64,000 nucleotides of DNA, taken from the NCBI RefSeq assembly GCF_000004195.4, contig NC_030678.2, positions 65,281,378-65,345,377 of the forward strand. Reading direction: 5' to 3'. This stretch comes from Xenopus tropicalis (Eukaryota > Chordata > Amphibia > Anura > Pipidae). A program made the position numbers and the translations under genes. Positions 12,312-23,023 of this stretch are shown piece after piece (position 1 is the first letter of the stretch; each line of letters begins with the position of its first letter). The notes beneath the pieces were generated by a model. That model did not search any database and was not told the origin of the DNA. It worked only from the letters and a program-made list of their open reading frames with translations.

Positions 12312-12475
12312 CAGAAAATATACATTTTTTGGTTCCTATGGGATTTTTAAGTGTATTTTTTAATGGGTGACACACTTCTAAAAATCCTTTAGGAATAAAT
12401 AGAAAGAGAATCAATTTTTCTTTGGTGAGCTCAAATCTCAAATTTAGATAAATCTGCCCCTTGAGTAAACCTTGC
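12312..12475. mobile_element. Palindromic MITE fragment
   Basis: The interior TTCCTATGGGATTTTTAAG...CTAAAAATCCTTTAGGAATA fold-back and the right end GATAAATCTGCCCC match the family at 5496-5715. The left end is missing beside the L2 5' boundary. Confidence 0.55.
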
Positions 12476-12524
12476 TTCTGGCAGTTTCCATACAATATAA
12501 ATGAAAGCACTGTCCAGTTGTTTT

Positions 12525-12640
12525 AGGCATGCCTGATGAAGGGGCCTTAGAGCTCCGAAAGCTTGCAATGTATTTTTATTGTTAGCCAATATAGGTATCA
12601 TTTCTACAATACTCTTGTATTTGTGTTTTGTTGTTTTTTT
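12525..12640 (+). mobile_element. Penelope-type 3' tail fragment
   Basis: CCTGATGAAGGGGC...GCTCCGAAAGCTTGCAATG followed by TTGTTAGCCAATATAGG closely parallels the tail at 49640-49720, which follows a Penelope GIY-YIG coding remnant. The core resembles half of a hammerhead motif; see findings. Confidence 0.5.
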
Positions 12641-13242
12641 ATTATTATTTTAGGCATTTTTAAGAATGCATACCTAGTATGGTATTATACTTAGTAGTCT
12701 AACTAGTTAGCTGTGGAAAACATATCACAGTAGTTTTAAAGCAAGTTTTCATTTAATTGCAGAAATATGTAAAATGTAGAACACAATTTTGTTATATTCA
12801 GCGGTAACTGAAATGTAACAGTAATATATGGGTAAATATATCAAATAAATTTATAATATTATATCTTATTATTCTAGTGTTTATTTAAAAAAAATTCTGA
12901 CTGAGATGATATATTTTCTAGAAAATACAGTCATTAGACATGTCATATTTTAACTATAAGGAGCTCCAAGTTATATAAGCTTGCTCTATTTTTAGAAGAG
13001 TACAAGCTTCCTGACTCTCATATCTCCCCCCATGCAGGGCTATTTAATGGGATGTATCATTGCTGGGTAACACAAGGAACAGTATGCGCAGCTGACCTAT
13101 GTAAACGACTGAATTCCAGAATTAGCAGCATATGGAGTCCTAGTGTTCTAACACTGCTAACACCTGCTCATTTCCCCCTTTAGACAGTATTATGGTTGCT
13201 TATGTAACACCAGGAATATTCACATTATTATATGTACATTAA
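12641..13242. other. Unassigned AT-rich DNA
   Basis: No ORF, RNA gene or element end is recognised. Confidence 0.5.
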
Positions 13243-13457
13243 GGGGAAGATTTATTAAAAGATTAATATACACCTTAAAACATAAAAACTCACCCATGTT
13301 CTATTCATTTCTATGGGATTTTTAGAAGTGTATTAATCAAATGGTGAGTTATAACCCAAAGGTAAATACACTTCTTAAAATCCCATAGTAATGAATAAAA
13401 TGTGGGTGAGTTTTTATGTTTTAAGCTTTAAAATTACATTTTGATAAATCTTTCCCC
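13243..13457. mobile_element. Palindromic MITE
   Basis: The left end GGGGAAGATTTATTAAAAG pairs with TTTTGATAAATCTTTCCCC. The interior is an imperfect fold-back centred near 13340. It is related to 5496-5715. The target duplication is not clear. Confidence 0.6.
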
Positions 13458-13470
13458 AAATCTATACCTT

Positions 13471-13700
13471 AAAGGGTATGTCAACACAAAAATAAAATGT
13501 TGCCTAATAAAAGAAACATAATTTCAAGCAACTTTCCAATATACATTCATTACAAATGTCTAACAAAAGCTGTGTTTATTTGTCCTTTTCTATTCTCTGC
13601 CCTAGTGGCTGTGGCTTTTGAAACAACGTAACACAAGATAACTGATGTTATCTTTTTCTGATCTATGTTAAATGCTATTTAATGAAGGATGAACAGACAA
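13471..13700. mobile_element. One-ended T2-like MITE fragment
   Basis: It starts TTAAAGGGTATGTCAACACA and continues with a stretch (GCAACTTTCCAATATACATT) that I associate with repeated Xenopus DNA. No matching right end was found. Confidence 0.4.
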
Positions 13701-13982
13701 TTTACAAGATTCCACTAAACTCAGCACCCCATACTGTAAATATATACCTACCTTTACAGACCTCTGTCAATACATACACATATATAAAATATATATAAAC
13801 ACATACCTACATTAAACTAACTACCTAACAGAAATTAAATTCACACTCTCTTTAGTAGTCATATTTGTCAGTTAAAGAAATGCTGAAATAATCAATTATT
13901 TTAAGCACACGGTAACCTTAATTTGCTGGGGTGCCCATATTTTAGGTATTTCGCAATATGTTCAGCATTCATCATTCAGGGC

Positions 13983-14378
13983 TTAAAGGAACAGTAACAC
14001 CAAAAAATTCAAGTGTATAAAAGAAATTCCAATATAATGGTGTGTTTGCCTCTGAAACACTACTATGGTTTATATAAAGAATGCAGCTGCAGCCATGGGG
14101 GCAGCCATTCAAAGGAGAAAAGGCACAGGCACTTAGCAGATAACAGATAAAACACGATTGTATTCTACAGAGTTATCCGTTATCTGCTATGTAACCTGTG
14201 CCTTTTCTCCTTTTTTCCAGCTTGAATGGCTGCCCCCGAGGCTACACCAGCTTATTATATATAACCTATAGTAGAGTTACTGTAGCAAACACACAACTTT
14301 TACCAGTGCATGGCATTGTAACATTATATTTCATTTACTTTAAAACTCTTTAATTTTTTGGTGTTACTGTTCCTTTAA
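13983..14378. mobile_element. T2-type MITE, copy 2
   Basis: TTAAAGGAACAGTAACACCA at the left mirrors TGGTGTTACTGTTCCTTTAA at the right, with TTAA on both sides. The internal fold-back around AGATAACAGATAAAAC is in the opposite order to copy 1, as expected for either orientation of a palindrome. Confidence 0.85.
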
Positions 14379-14599
14379 TTACACTTTTTGGAAAGAAATG
14401 CACTGGCCAAGGAACATTCTAAAGTAGCACCATGCTGCGACCTTCCTTGAGTAGGCAACTATTTCAGTACCTTGCTTATTATGTATTCCCCATGTTATTA
14501 GGATGTGAGAATGTGTCCTAGTACTAGTAGAGATTTTTAAAAAATAAGGTTACCTGATTTCCAAAATTAAATCTAGGGACAAGAAGCAGCCAGCAATAT

Positions 14600-15500
14600 T
14601 TTTATATGCCATGGCCACTGTTAGTCTGACATCAGTGGTAGGAAAGCTTTTGGAATGGCTAATAAGGGATAGGATACATGAATACATTGCAAATCACAAT
14701 AATATAACTTGGTATATTAGCATGGTATTATGCGTAACAGTTCTTGCCAGAATAATTTAATTGCATTTTATGAGGAGGTGAGCAGGAACCTCAACGCTGG
14801 AATGGCTATGGATGTTATCTACTTGGACTTTGCTAAAGCACCTCACAGAAAGTTAATGATAAAATTGATAAATAATTGCCTGAAACACAATATTTGTAAT
14901 TGGATAAAGAACCAGTTAAAGGATAGATTACAAAGAGTGGTGGGAACATTTTCTAATTGGGCCAGTGTTGTTAGTGGAATACCGTAGGGGTCAGTCTTTG
15001 GTCCTTTGCTTTTTAACTTGTTTATTAGTGACCTGGAGGTGGGCATAGAAAGTACTTTGTAAAACTATACAGGATGCTGATACTTTGCAGAGCAATTTGC
15101 GGAAATTGGAAAACTGGCCAGCAAAATGAAAAATGAGGTTCAATGTTGAAAAGTGCAAAGTTTGGTAGTTATACACTAAATCAGGGGTGGGCAAATTTTT
15201 TGGCTCAGGGGCCACATTGACTTACTGACGGGCTGGGCCAGCGTTACGCCGTATCTGCTCGTCAGTCCCCAGACATCAAGACTTGCATGATGAGACTTGC
15301 AGAGTCAGCGGGCTGGATTAAACAGACCAAGGGGCCGTACGTGGCCCACAGGCTATAGTTTAACCATCCCTGCACTAAATGGTAGTGTGTTGGGGGGATC
15401 TTTAATTGAGAAGGATCTGTTTTTTTTTGTAGATAACGAGTTGTCTAATTCCAGGCAATGTTATTCAGGGACTACTAAGGCAAATAAAGACCCACTGGGT
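14600..15500 (+). pseudogene. CR1 reverse transcriptase fragment, interrupted by a hAT element
   Basis: Translated pieces include TSVVGKLLEW, SSCQNNLIAFYEEVSRNL and DVIYLDFAKA (RT motif A region). A GIP stop GSVFGPL follows, where the PQG glutamine codon has become a stop at 14987. After the inserted element (15182-15372) the homology resumes with SVLGGSLIEKDL and NSRQCYSGTTKANK. Stops and frameshifts show that it is dead. Confidence 0.8.
15182..15372. mobile_element. 191-bp non-autonomous hAT element with 8-bp target duplication
   Basis: The ends CAGGGGTGGGCAAA and TTTAACCATCCCTG are imperfect inverted repeats (11 of 14). CACTAAAT is duplicated exactly at 15174-15181 and 15373-15380. An 8-bp duplication with CAGGG ends is diagnostic of hAT. 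It is nested in the CR1 copy. Confidence 0.88.
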
Positions 15501-15539
15501 CAATTGGACCCAGGTCCACTTGTTTGATGACCTCAACAA

Positions 15540-16352
15540 ATAAGCAGATCTGGTTGACAAAAAATTTCCAACTGGAGCATTTCTTAAATGAGTAGGTTCG
15601 GAGACATTGCTAGACAGTAAAAAGTATACCTCTTCTAACTTTTTAGTGTATAAATCTTCCCAAATAATGTAGCAATCAAATTCCTAGCCAGCTGGATCTT
15701 TCCTATTGGTTTAGGGAAATGTTATTGCCATTTATAACATGAATTAACTTTTAACAGAATTTTTAAAAGATGTTTTATTGGCTATAATAATGGGACAGTG
15801 ATAAAATATTACAGATTGAAAATTTCTAGTGCTCAGTACAGAAGTAGCATCAGGAGCCACAGCTCAGCCCTGTCCTTACTGCCTGCCTTAAGATAAAGCA
15901 GTAAAGGCAAGGCCCCAGTGCAGGCTGTGCCTCCTGCCACTCCCTAACTTCTGCCTCTAAAAGACAAGGTAGGGTGCTTACATCCCTTCCGCTGTCCACC
16001 TCTCACTAATACAGCAATTATGCAGTAAGTGCTGTATTTGTGAAGGGATTCGCGGGTTTCTGTGCTCTGAGTTCTCTATTGCACAATACGCTGTGTGCAA
16101 AATGGAAAAATAGGTGATTGAGCCTATATAAAGTTTCTTTAAAGATAATTTGTAAACATAAAATAAAATGTAAATGGTTTATTAAAGAGGAAAAAAACAG
16201 ATCAAATGTTAAATCATGAATAACAGAATATAACCTGTGCTTTAGGTTTTGCCTCTACTTTTCTATTTAATATTTTCTATTTGCTTTTAGCATTTTCCCT
16301 GGTCTTCTAAACTTACTGCTTAGCATTTTGTCATGCATTTGTAGAGAACATT
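15540..16352. other. Unassigned intronic DNA
   Basis: No domain-bearing ORF and no element end is recognised. Confidence 0.5.
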
Positions 16353-16500
16353 GGGGGGTCATTTATCAACAATGAGCAAATATGCACCTGAGCAATAACC
16401 CATGGCAAGCAAATTAGCTGGCTGAAAAACACTAATCACTAATTGCTCCCTGTGGGTTACTGCACTGGTGCAATTTTGCCCAATGTAGATAAATTACCCC
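16353..16500. mobile_element. Short MITE
   Basis: GGGGTCATTTATCA at the left mirrors TAGATAAATTACCCC at the right over about 148 bp. The interior includes TGAGCAATAACCCATGG and its mirrored partner (GTGGGTTACTGC). The family is not named. Confidence 0.55.
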
Positions 16501-17182
16501 AGTGACTGACTGTTCCAAACTGTTGAGAATTTTATTCTGCCACATCAGATGAGCAACACTTGTTTTTGCCTTCAGGTCCAGTAACTTCGGGCCACATTTT
16601 GTATATTTCCACCCATATTCTTTTATTCCAGAGATAATGTCAATTGGCAAGGTCAAATTATTTGTTTATACAGCAACTGCAAGCATTTGTTAACTGTAGG
16701 TAAATGCAAAAATGATTAGGATTGTGGGTTAAACATCACTTGTTTACAAATCGTAATTTTTACACAACTTAAATTCCAACTAGTATACTAATCTACAGGG
16801 AGTTAAAACGTTCTTTCTTTATCTAACTGTTTTTCCCCCACACTAAAACATAAAGATAGCTAAAATGGCTTCTAACAAAAATCTTCCTAATGTGTGTTTG
16901 CACGGTTGGGACTTTACATTGTAAGCATCTCTATTCCAGGGACTTATGTAAATGAAAATAAGCTTTATAACACAAAAGAGTTGAATTATAAGTATATAAT
17001 ATATATAAGTATATTGAAGTAATTTTTTAATTAAAGTTAATAAAAATTAAAATTGAATTGGAGAAATGAAGAGATGAATCATTCTCTGTTTGCTGAATCT
17101 GACAACATATATTAATTAAAAAATGGACAGTAAAAAAACCCTCCTTGGCTGATAATTGGCTTGATGAAGTACTAATATAATG

Positions 17183-17610
17183 CAGTTACCAGAAACCCGT
17201 TATTCAGAAAGCTCTGAATCATGGGAAGGCCATCTCCCATAGAGTCCTTTTTAAGCAAATAATTCTAATTTTTTAAATTTGTTTCCTTTTTTCTCTTTAA
17301 AAATAAGTCGCTTAGATTCAAACTAAGCGACATGGAGCCAGATTGGTGGCAAACCATCCTACTGGGATTTCAATTACTTTTAGCAGATTTATGATTGCTC
17401 AAGCCTTTTGAAGAAAGGAACTCATGATGGGTTTAGGGAAAAAAAACCTTGTTAGTTATTTTTCCTTGAGTGGGCTTTCTTAAATAGGCACCTAAAAGCC
17501 TAACTGATGAGCCTTTTGAGCCAAAAGCCCAAGCAATCATAAATCTGTCCCTTAAGGTCTGGTGAGAATTCTGGACAATAGATCCTATACCTGTATAACA
17601 GACTTTGACA
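17183..17610. mobile_element. Split ACAGGTAT-type MITE
   Basis: The left part (ACCCGTTATTCAGAAAGCTC, CTCCCATAGA, AAGCAAATAATTCTAA) and the right part (CTATACCTGTA near 17590) match the complete copy at 23024-23358. About 250 bp of unrelated sequence from roughly 17297 to 17553 separates them; that insert begins with a small CGCTTAG/CTAAGCG hairpin. A second half copy lies at 17735-17818. Confidence 0.5.
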
Positions 17611-17819
17611 GCAAAGCATTTTGAAGGTCACTAAATTGAGGCTGGATTTGCAGAGCCTCAATTGCATGCACATTTTAAAAACCTCCCAAAAAGGATTAGT
17701 AATAATTATAAAATACTTTTTGTATTTTAGTGCAGGTATGGGTTAGAGTGGTTCTGGTCATTATCCAGAAAAATATAGAAATGCCATTTTCCAGACAGTA
17801 CCAAGAACAACAAAACCCA

Positions 17820-18259
17820 TTAAAGGAGAAGGAAAGGCAAAGTCACTTGGGGGTGCCAAAATGTTAGGCACCCCCAAGTGACTTAAATCGCTTACCTTCT
17901 ACCCCGGGCTGGTGCCCCTGTTCGGAGAGAACAGCACCAGCCCGGGGTAGCTGCAGCGCTTCCTCCTTCTGTCTTCTGTTGCGCGCATGCGCAGTAGAGT
18001 GAAAAGCCGAACTTTAACAGAGAAGTTGGCTTTTCACTCTACTGCACATGCACCTGTCCTAAGTCCTTCCAAAAGCGAAGGCAGAAAGAGGAAGAGCTGC
18101 GCTACAGGTACCCTGGGCTGGTGCTGTTTTCTCCTAACAGGGGCACCAGCCCGGGGTACAAGGTTTTAAAAAGATTTAAGTCAAACAAAGATTTAAGTCA
18201 CTTGGGGGTGCCTAACATTTTGGCACCCCCAAGTGACTTAGCCTTTCCTTGTCCTTTAG
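17820..18259. mobile_element. T2-like MITE with compound palindromes, copy 1
   Basis: The left end is TTAAAGGAGAAGGAAAGGC. The mirrored right end reads GCCTTTCCTTGTCCTTTAG, with one change in the TTAA. Inside, GTCACTTGGGGGTGCC is repeated in both orientations at each end, and CCCGGGCTGGTGC occurs three times. The same element is at 54299-54703. Confidence 0.75.
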
Positions 18260-18943
18260 GGGTTGCATGGCAAGATTGGGGGCCAAATTTTAGGTTGATG
18301 CATGGTACATACATTTCCATAATTGGTTTTGCTCTCCTTTAAGCAAATCATTCGTATTTTCTAACTGATTCACCTTTTACTTCGGTATTTTTTGCCCTCT
18401 GATGTTATAATGTGTTTTTGTAACCCACCCATAGATTGTAAACATTATGGGGCAGGGACCTCCTTCCTTCTGTAACATTTAATCTCTTTATATACTAATT
18501 TATTTTATTTATTATAATGCTTCTTATTTTTAATTCATTCTAAAGCTTGTTTTTACTTTTCTACATTGTAAGATTGAATGGCATTGCTTATCCATGTAGT
18601 ACTTCATTAATAAATAGGTATATATACATACCAAGATACATACATCCATGTTGATGAATAAACAAACCTATTGGGTTATTTTGTGTGTTTTAGCAGCTTT
18701 AAGGCAAAGACACACAGAGCTGCTTATACCTGCTACCTGTTATGGCTACTAAACACCTTAAAATACCATGCCATAGACAATACTGAGAATTGCCTCTGCT
18801 AAAACAAGTGTAGAGACAATTATCAGTAAATGATCAGCATTGTCTATCTGCACCATGTAAGAAGTGATACATTAATGACTGCTGATTCAACCTGTATCTT
18901 AAAAATAGAAATCATCTTTAACATTTCCTTAATCAATACATAC

Positions 18944-19244
18944 CTTCTTTTGGTTCAGGTGGGGGTGGTTCAACTACTTCAGGAGCCTTTTCTGGTTCTG
19001 CAGCTGGTGTAGGTGTTTCTGGTGCTGGGACAGAAACTTCTGCCTCTGGTGCTGGGGGTTCTGTGGGTGGTGCAGGTGCCTCTTGAACGGTATTCTCAAC
19101 AGGCTCAGGAATAGGAGCAGGGGCTTCTGGCACAGGAGTAGGGACTTCCTCTACTGGCTCAGGTACAGGTACAGGAGCTGCCTGTGGCTTAGCTGGAGCA
19201 GCCTTAGCTGCAGGGGATTTTTTAATTGGAGCCTTTGCTGGCAT
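18944..19244 (-). CDS. mybph: First coding exon of a myosin-binding protein H-like gene (Pro/Ala/Glu-rich leader)
   Basis: The exon runs from an ATG at 19244-19242 down to 18944, where AAAGAAG|GTATGT forms a clear splice donor (GT at 18943-18942). About 100 residues are encoded: a basic start (MPAKAPIKK), then a low-complexity stretch rich in Pro, Ala, Glu and Val. It ends in phase 1, the phase needed by the exon at 3469. No stop interrupts it before the donor. MyBP-H proteins of striking muscle sarcomeres carry such a leader directly before FN3-Ig-FN3-Ig modules, while MyBP-C proteins follow their leader with an Ig module. The join to a FN3 exon therefore favours mybph (or the paralog mybphl) over mybpc. 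The leader itself is too low in complexity to assign alone. A TATA box 50-60 nt upstream supports a short 5' UTR in this same exon. Confidence 0.72.
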
Positions 19245-19295
19245 GGTTCTGACTCTGCTCTCAGCAATTGCAACAGTAAGATCCTTGTCTTTCCT

Positions 19296-19306
19296 GATTT
19301 ATATAG
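19296..19306 (-). promoter_or_regulatory. TATA box of the mybph-like gene
   Basis: The minus strand reads CTATATAAATC here, about 52 nt upstream of the ATG at 19244. Transcription would then start near 19270-19276, giving a 5' UTR of only about 30 nt. Muscle contractile genes commonly use TATA promoters. The exact start site is inferred. Confidence 0.55.
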
Positions 19307-19307
19307 C

Positions 19308-19332
19308 CACCTGACAGTCACTATACCATCTG
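19308..19332 (-). promoter_or_regulatory. Two E-boxes just upstream of the TATA box
   Basis: CAGGTG (19308-19313) and CAGATG (19327-19332), both read on the minus strand, fit CANNTG, the MyoD/myogenin class of site. They sit within 30 bp of the TATA box. Their position fits a skeletal muscle promoter, but single E-boxes are frequent by chance. Confidence 0.35.
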
Positions 19333-19689
19333 TTTTTTAGGAACTGCCTTTGCTTATTTAAAGCACTGGGATAGTCAGCTACTTAAGACAAAAATAGAAC
19401 TACTCTTAACATCACAAGATTTTAAAGCAATTTAAAAAAAGAATTTAAATTAGTTAACTCTTGCACCCTTGTCATGAATAGTCTGATCATTTATAAGGTT
19501 TAATATATATTAATATATATATATACATGCAATATTTATATGCAATATTTAAAGAACAAAAATTAAGCTCCTCACATCTATGTCTTTGAAGTGTTGAATT
19601 AAAATCACAAATGTCTGGTCATTTATTAAAAGATCTGAACTGAAAAAGCACGAATAAATTAAAATTCAGAACAAAAAAAAAAAGTACAC

Positions 19690-20116
19690 AAAGGCCAAAG
19701 ATTTTCTAAAATTCATTTTTTTCTGACCTTGAAAGCCGTAAAAACTCGATCATTGTTGTATTTATAAAATGTCATCATAATGCTTGAATCATTTGTAACA
19801 GAAAACAATTAGGGGATTAACTTCCTCTTGAAAATGTGTCAAGGACAGGCTGTTACTGACTATTCTATTTCTCAACTATTCTAAGCCTCCATAAAACTCA
19901 ATAGTATTTGACAGATCAAACCTGTCAAAGGTAACTAAACAGTAATAAATCACAAATTATGGGAGCTATGTTTGAAAAACTCAATTTTCTCAGGGAAAAT
20001 TTCTGAAAACTAATTTTTCAGGATATAATATAAAAAACCCATTCATAAATCTAGAAAATATGTAGAAGTAAAAAAAAAGCAACTTTTTCTCAAAATTGCT
20101 TAGTAAATGGGCCCCT
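19690..20116. mobile_element. MITE related to 21917-22740
   Basis: It shares CATTGTTGTATTTATAAAATG, TATTCTAAGCCTCCATAA, GACAGATCAAACCTG and the right end GCTTAGTAAATGGGCCCC with the larger relative. It contains a single copy of the 45-bp unit that is amplified there. Confidence 0.6.
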
Positions 20117-20179
20117 TAGACTAGCTTTCATCTGGTAAGGTACCAATGAACAAGAGGAAAGCTGATATAAATATAATAT

Positions 20180-20460
20180 TTAAAAAAGGTATTGGGTTTT
20201 CTACCTGGCAGGCCTGTAAGTTTGACATACTGTATGTAGTGGGCAAGCTATTTGAAAGTTGTTAAGAGATCACGTTCAAGATAATGTTCTAGAGAATGGA
20301 ATTCTAATTTGTAATCAGCATGGCTTTATGAAGGGCAGCTCATGTCAAACAAATGAAAAGGCATTTAATGATGAAGTCAGCAGGGACTTGGACAGTATGG
20401 TTACAGTAGATGTGGTCTACTTGGATTTTCTTTTTGATACAGTGCCACAAAAACATTTTT
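20180..20460 (+). pseudogene. CR1 reverse transcriptase fragment
   Basis: Decoded pieces are NQHGFMKGSSCQTNEKAFNDEV and VDVVYLDF, which lead up to RT motif A. The frame breaks just after the Asp. It matches the same region of the minus-strand copy at 37900-38190. Confidence 0.75.
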
Positions 20461-20501
20461 TTTTAAGCTAAGGTATGTTTGTCTTGGTAATGTTATTTGT
20501 A

Positions 20502-21393
20502 TGTAACCCTTTCTTGGCACATTCCTGTAGAAGTGGATTACACTCACTCTTCTCTGGGCTATTACCTGTAATTTGTAATCCAGTAGCCTGGTCCCCCTTG
20601 CATGAATGGTATGGGAACTAGGAATTACAGTGCAGTGCCTCCACCTAGTGGGAACGGAGGAGCACACCTCAGGGGAATTTCATTAGGAAATAACTCACAC
20701 ACTTTTGCAGCAAAGATGAACTTTATGTAAAAATATGCAACGGGCATCTGATACAGAAACAATCCTGCACTGGAGACACTTGGAGATCTATATGTCTCTG
20801 TAGCAGATAATACACACTGACTGTCTAGCTAGCACAGCCCTTTAGATATTACAGTCCGTCAACTCTGGATGGGATTAATAATGCACAGTTAGTTAAATAC
20901 AAAATGTCCCTTCACAAGAGCTCTTATACTCCAGGTAGCGCTACCTGCCCCAAAGTACCACTGCTTGGATTTAGAAGCTGCTGCATAGCAGGTACACAAA
21001 CAAAGCCTGTCCTCACACAGGGGCCCCACACTTGTATCCTTGCCAATTTCCTCCCTTTGGTTGGTCACTCACCGGGGGGTTCTGAGAGGCAGACACACTG
21101 GATGCCTTGGCAGGTGCTCTAGGCCTTTCCTCCTGGCCGAGCTCCAAAAATGATGAAGTTGAAGCCTTGTCTGATCTCCAGGACAGTTTCTATCATACTG
21201 GTGCTGGCTGGATCTGCTGCAGGGGTCCTCTTATAACCCTTGGTTTTGGCTCCAAAGCCAGGCATTTCCTGGATCCTCCTTTTCTCCCAGAAGTGCACTG
21301 GGGCTCCCAGGCAACGGGATTATTCCTCTGCCTGTAACTGGGCTGAATGATGTCACAGGCAGAACAGAGGGAAGGGTTCTCTGATCCCCTACA
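20502..21393 (-). mobile_element. Probable solo LTR, 892 bp
   Basis: The unit starts TGTAACCCTT and ends CCCCTACA, giving TG...CA termini, with a 4-bp direct duplication TGTA at 20498-20501 and 21394-21397. Read on the minus strand it has a TATAAG at 21231-21236, about 160 nt from that end, as expected for a U3 promoter. No internal retroelement sequence lies on either side. It is unrelated to the 188-bp LTRs at 43891 and 48124. The call rests on ends and duplication only. Confidence 0.45.
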
Positions 21394-21916
21394 TGTACAT
21401 GGATAGGAAACTGGCTAAATATTTGTGTTTAGAGGGTGGTTGTCAATGGTACTTTCTCTGCTTAGGACAGGGACACATGGAAAGGATTGTCCACAAACAA
21501 AATATAGGTGGAGGAAAGCCAATCTGTTTTCATGCGCTCCTTCCTGTAGCTGATATCTGCTCAGTGTAGCTCTACACAGGCTGATGCTGTGTATTCTCTT
21601 CCTGGGCCTGAATGGAGCTCGATGCAACCATTGTGGACAATCTTTACCAGATAAATATAATGGCAGTTATGATAATGCAAAATAAACCTACAATTTTGCC
21701 TAAAGTTCCTTCCTGTGACCTGGATAACAAATAGAAAACAAGCATGCAATGCAATAAACATGGCAATGTAAAATAACTTAATGTCCTTAGGTTCCCTGGG
21801 CTGTCAATGGGAGTCTCTTACTTCAAGTACCGATGAAGCAAATTAAGAGTTCAATCCTCAAACACTATTTGTAATAAATCCTCTCGGTTTAGGACAAGGT
21901 CTCCTACCTGTAGATT

Positions 21917-22740
21917 AGGGGGTTGATTCACTAAAAATATTTTTTTTCTGGCCTTCAAACTCAACATGGTATAAAGTTTAATTAAACTCTCTCATTGTTG
22001 TATTTATAAAATGTCATGATTAAGCTGTTATTGATCGTACAACTATTTTAAGTTTACATTCGAAAATCAACAATTTTTTGAGCTAAAAGTACCATTAAAG
22101 CTCAAAAAATTTGAGTTTAAATGGATGTTTGTTTCCATAAATCCTCTTTATTTTTCCCAAACAGGAATTGCTCCAGCAGCCATTTTAGGAGCATTGGCGT
22201 TCATTCTTGGAAAACAATAATGTGTTTAGGTTTTACTTGAAACTGGGTGAAATAGAAAACAATGATGTGATTAACTTCCCCATGAAAGTGTGTGAAATGG
22301 AAAACAATGATGGGATTTACTTCCCCATGAAACTGGGTGAAGTATAAAACAATGATAGGATTAACTTCCCCTTGAAAGTATGTGAAATGGAAAACAATGA
22401 TGGGGTTTATTTCCCCATGAAACTGGGTGAAAGAGAAAACAATGAAGTGATAAACTTCCTCTTGAAAATGTGTCATGGTCACTGACTATTCTATTCCTCT
22501 ACTATTCTAAGCCTCCATAAGGCTTACTCGACAGATCAAACCTGCCTAAACTTTTTGCCAAAAAAGTTAACTAAACCTTAATCACAAATTATTGGAGTCA
22601 TTTTTTTAAAATTTGTGAATTTTTCGAGAAACAATATCGGAAAAATTGAGTACTGGCGAAAACCTATTCATAAATCTTTAAAATATCTAAAAGCAAAAGA
22701 AACAGATTTTTTTCTCAAAATTGCTTAGTAAATGTGCCCA
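21917..22740. mobile_element. MITE carrying an internal minisatellite
   Basis: The left end GGGTTGATTCACTAAAAAT mirrors ATTGCTTAGTAAATGTGCCC at the right. The interior shares landmarks with 19690-20116 but is expanded by the 45-bp array at 22204-22473. Confidence 0.6.
22204..22473. repeat. 45-bp tandem array, six units in alternating A/B order
   Basis: Units begin at 22204, 22249, 22294, 22339, 22384 and 22429. Each holds GGAAAACAATGATG and a TTCCCC(A/T)TGAAA block. Units alternate between ending AAACTGGGT and AAAGTGTGT-like, so the true period is a 90-bp dimer. A 93-codon antisense ORF arises only because 45 is a multiple of three. Confidence 0.85.
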
Positions 22741-23023
22741 TGGGGTCAATGTTTGCCACATTTGCGTCCTTAAAAAGAGTTAGGTATTCTTTCTTCCATC
22801 TGTTTCAGAAGCCTTTGGCCAGGTGCTGCACATGCTTCTACTGACTCTGGTAGGAGGAGCATTCCAAATTTTCTGGGTGATAAGAGTAACTGGGGTAAGG
22901 ATGACTGGATATTCTGGGTCTGTACAAATACAAACTGGTAATGCTCACCTATAATGACCGCTTTTTGTAGCGTTGGGTGCTGACTGCTGAGCCCATTGCC
23001 AAGGACCAATTATAACTTTGCAA

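Larger units (their letters stand above)
3470..18943 (-). other. Intron 1 of the mybph-like gene, 15.5 kb
   Basis: It is bounded by the GT donor at 18943 and the AG acceptor at 3470. It contains an L2, CR1, a Penelope tail, T2-MITEs, palindromic MITEs and a hAT element, each listed separately. I see no additional open frame with splice sites that fits a sarcomeric protein. Confidence 0.65.
19245..19690. other. Upstream region of the mybph-like gene
   Basis: Beyond the TATA box and E-boxes at 19296-19332 I see AT-rich sequence only, including a TATATA tract at 19504-19525. No upstream gene on the opposite strand is visible. Confidence 0.45.

Noticed and set aside
12533..12560. A confirmed hammerhead ribozyme
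   Set aside because: Only half of the motif is visible; stem III and the cleavage-site strand are not found, so it is kept as a lead only.
18989..19244. mybph leader as a low-complexity accident
   Set aside because: Rejected because the donor site, phase match to the FN3 exon, TATA box and basic start all agree with a real exon.
22201..22482. 93-aa repetitive protein
   Set aside because: It is an artefact of a 45-bp tandem repeat read antisense.
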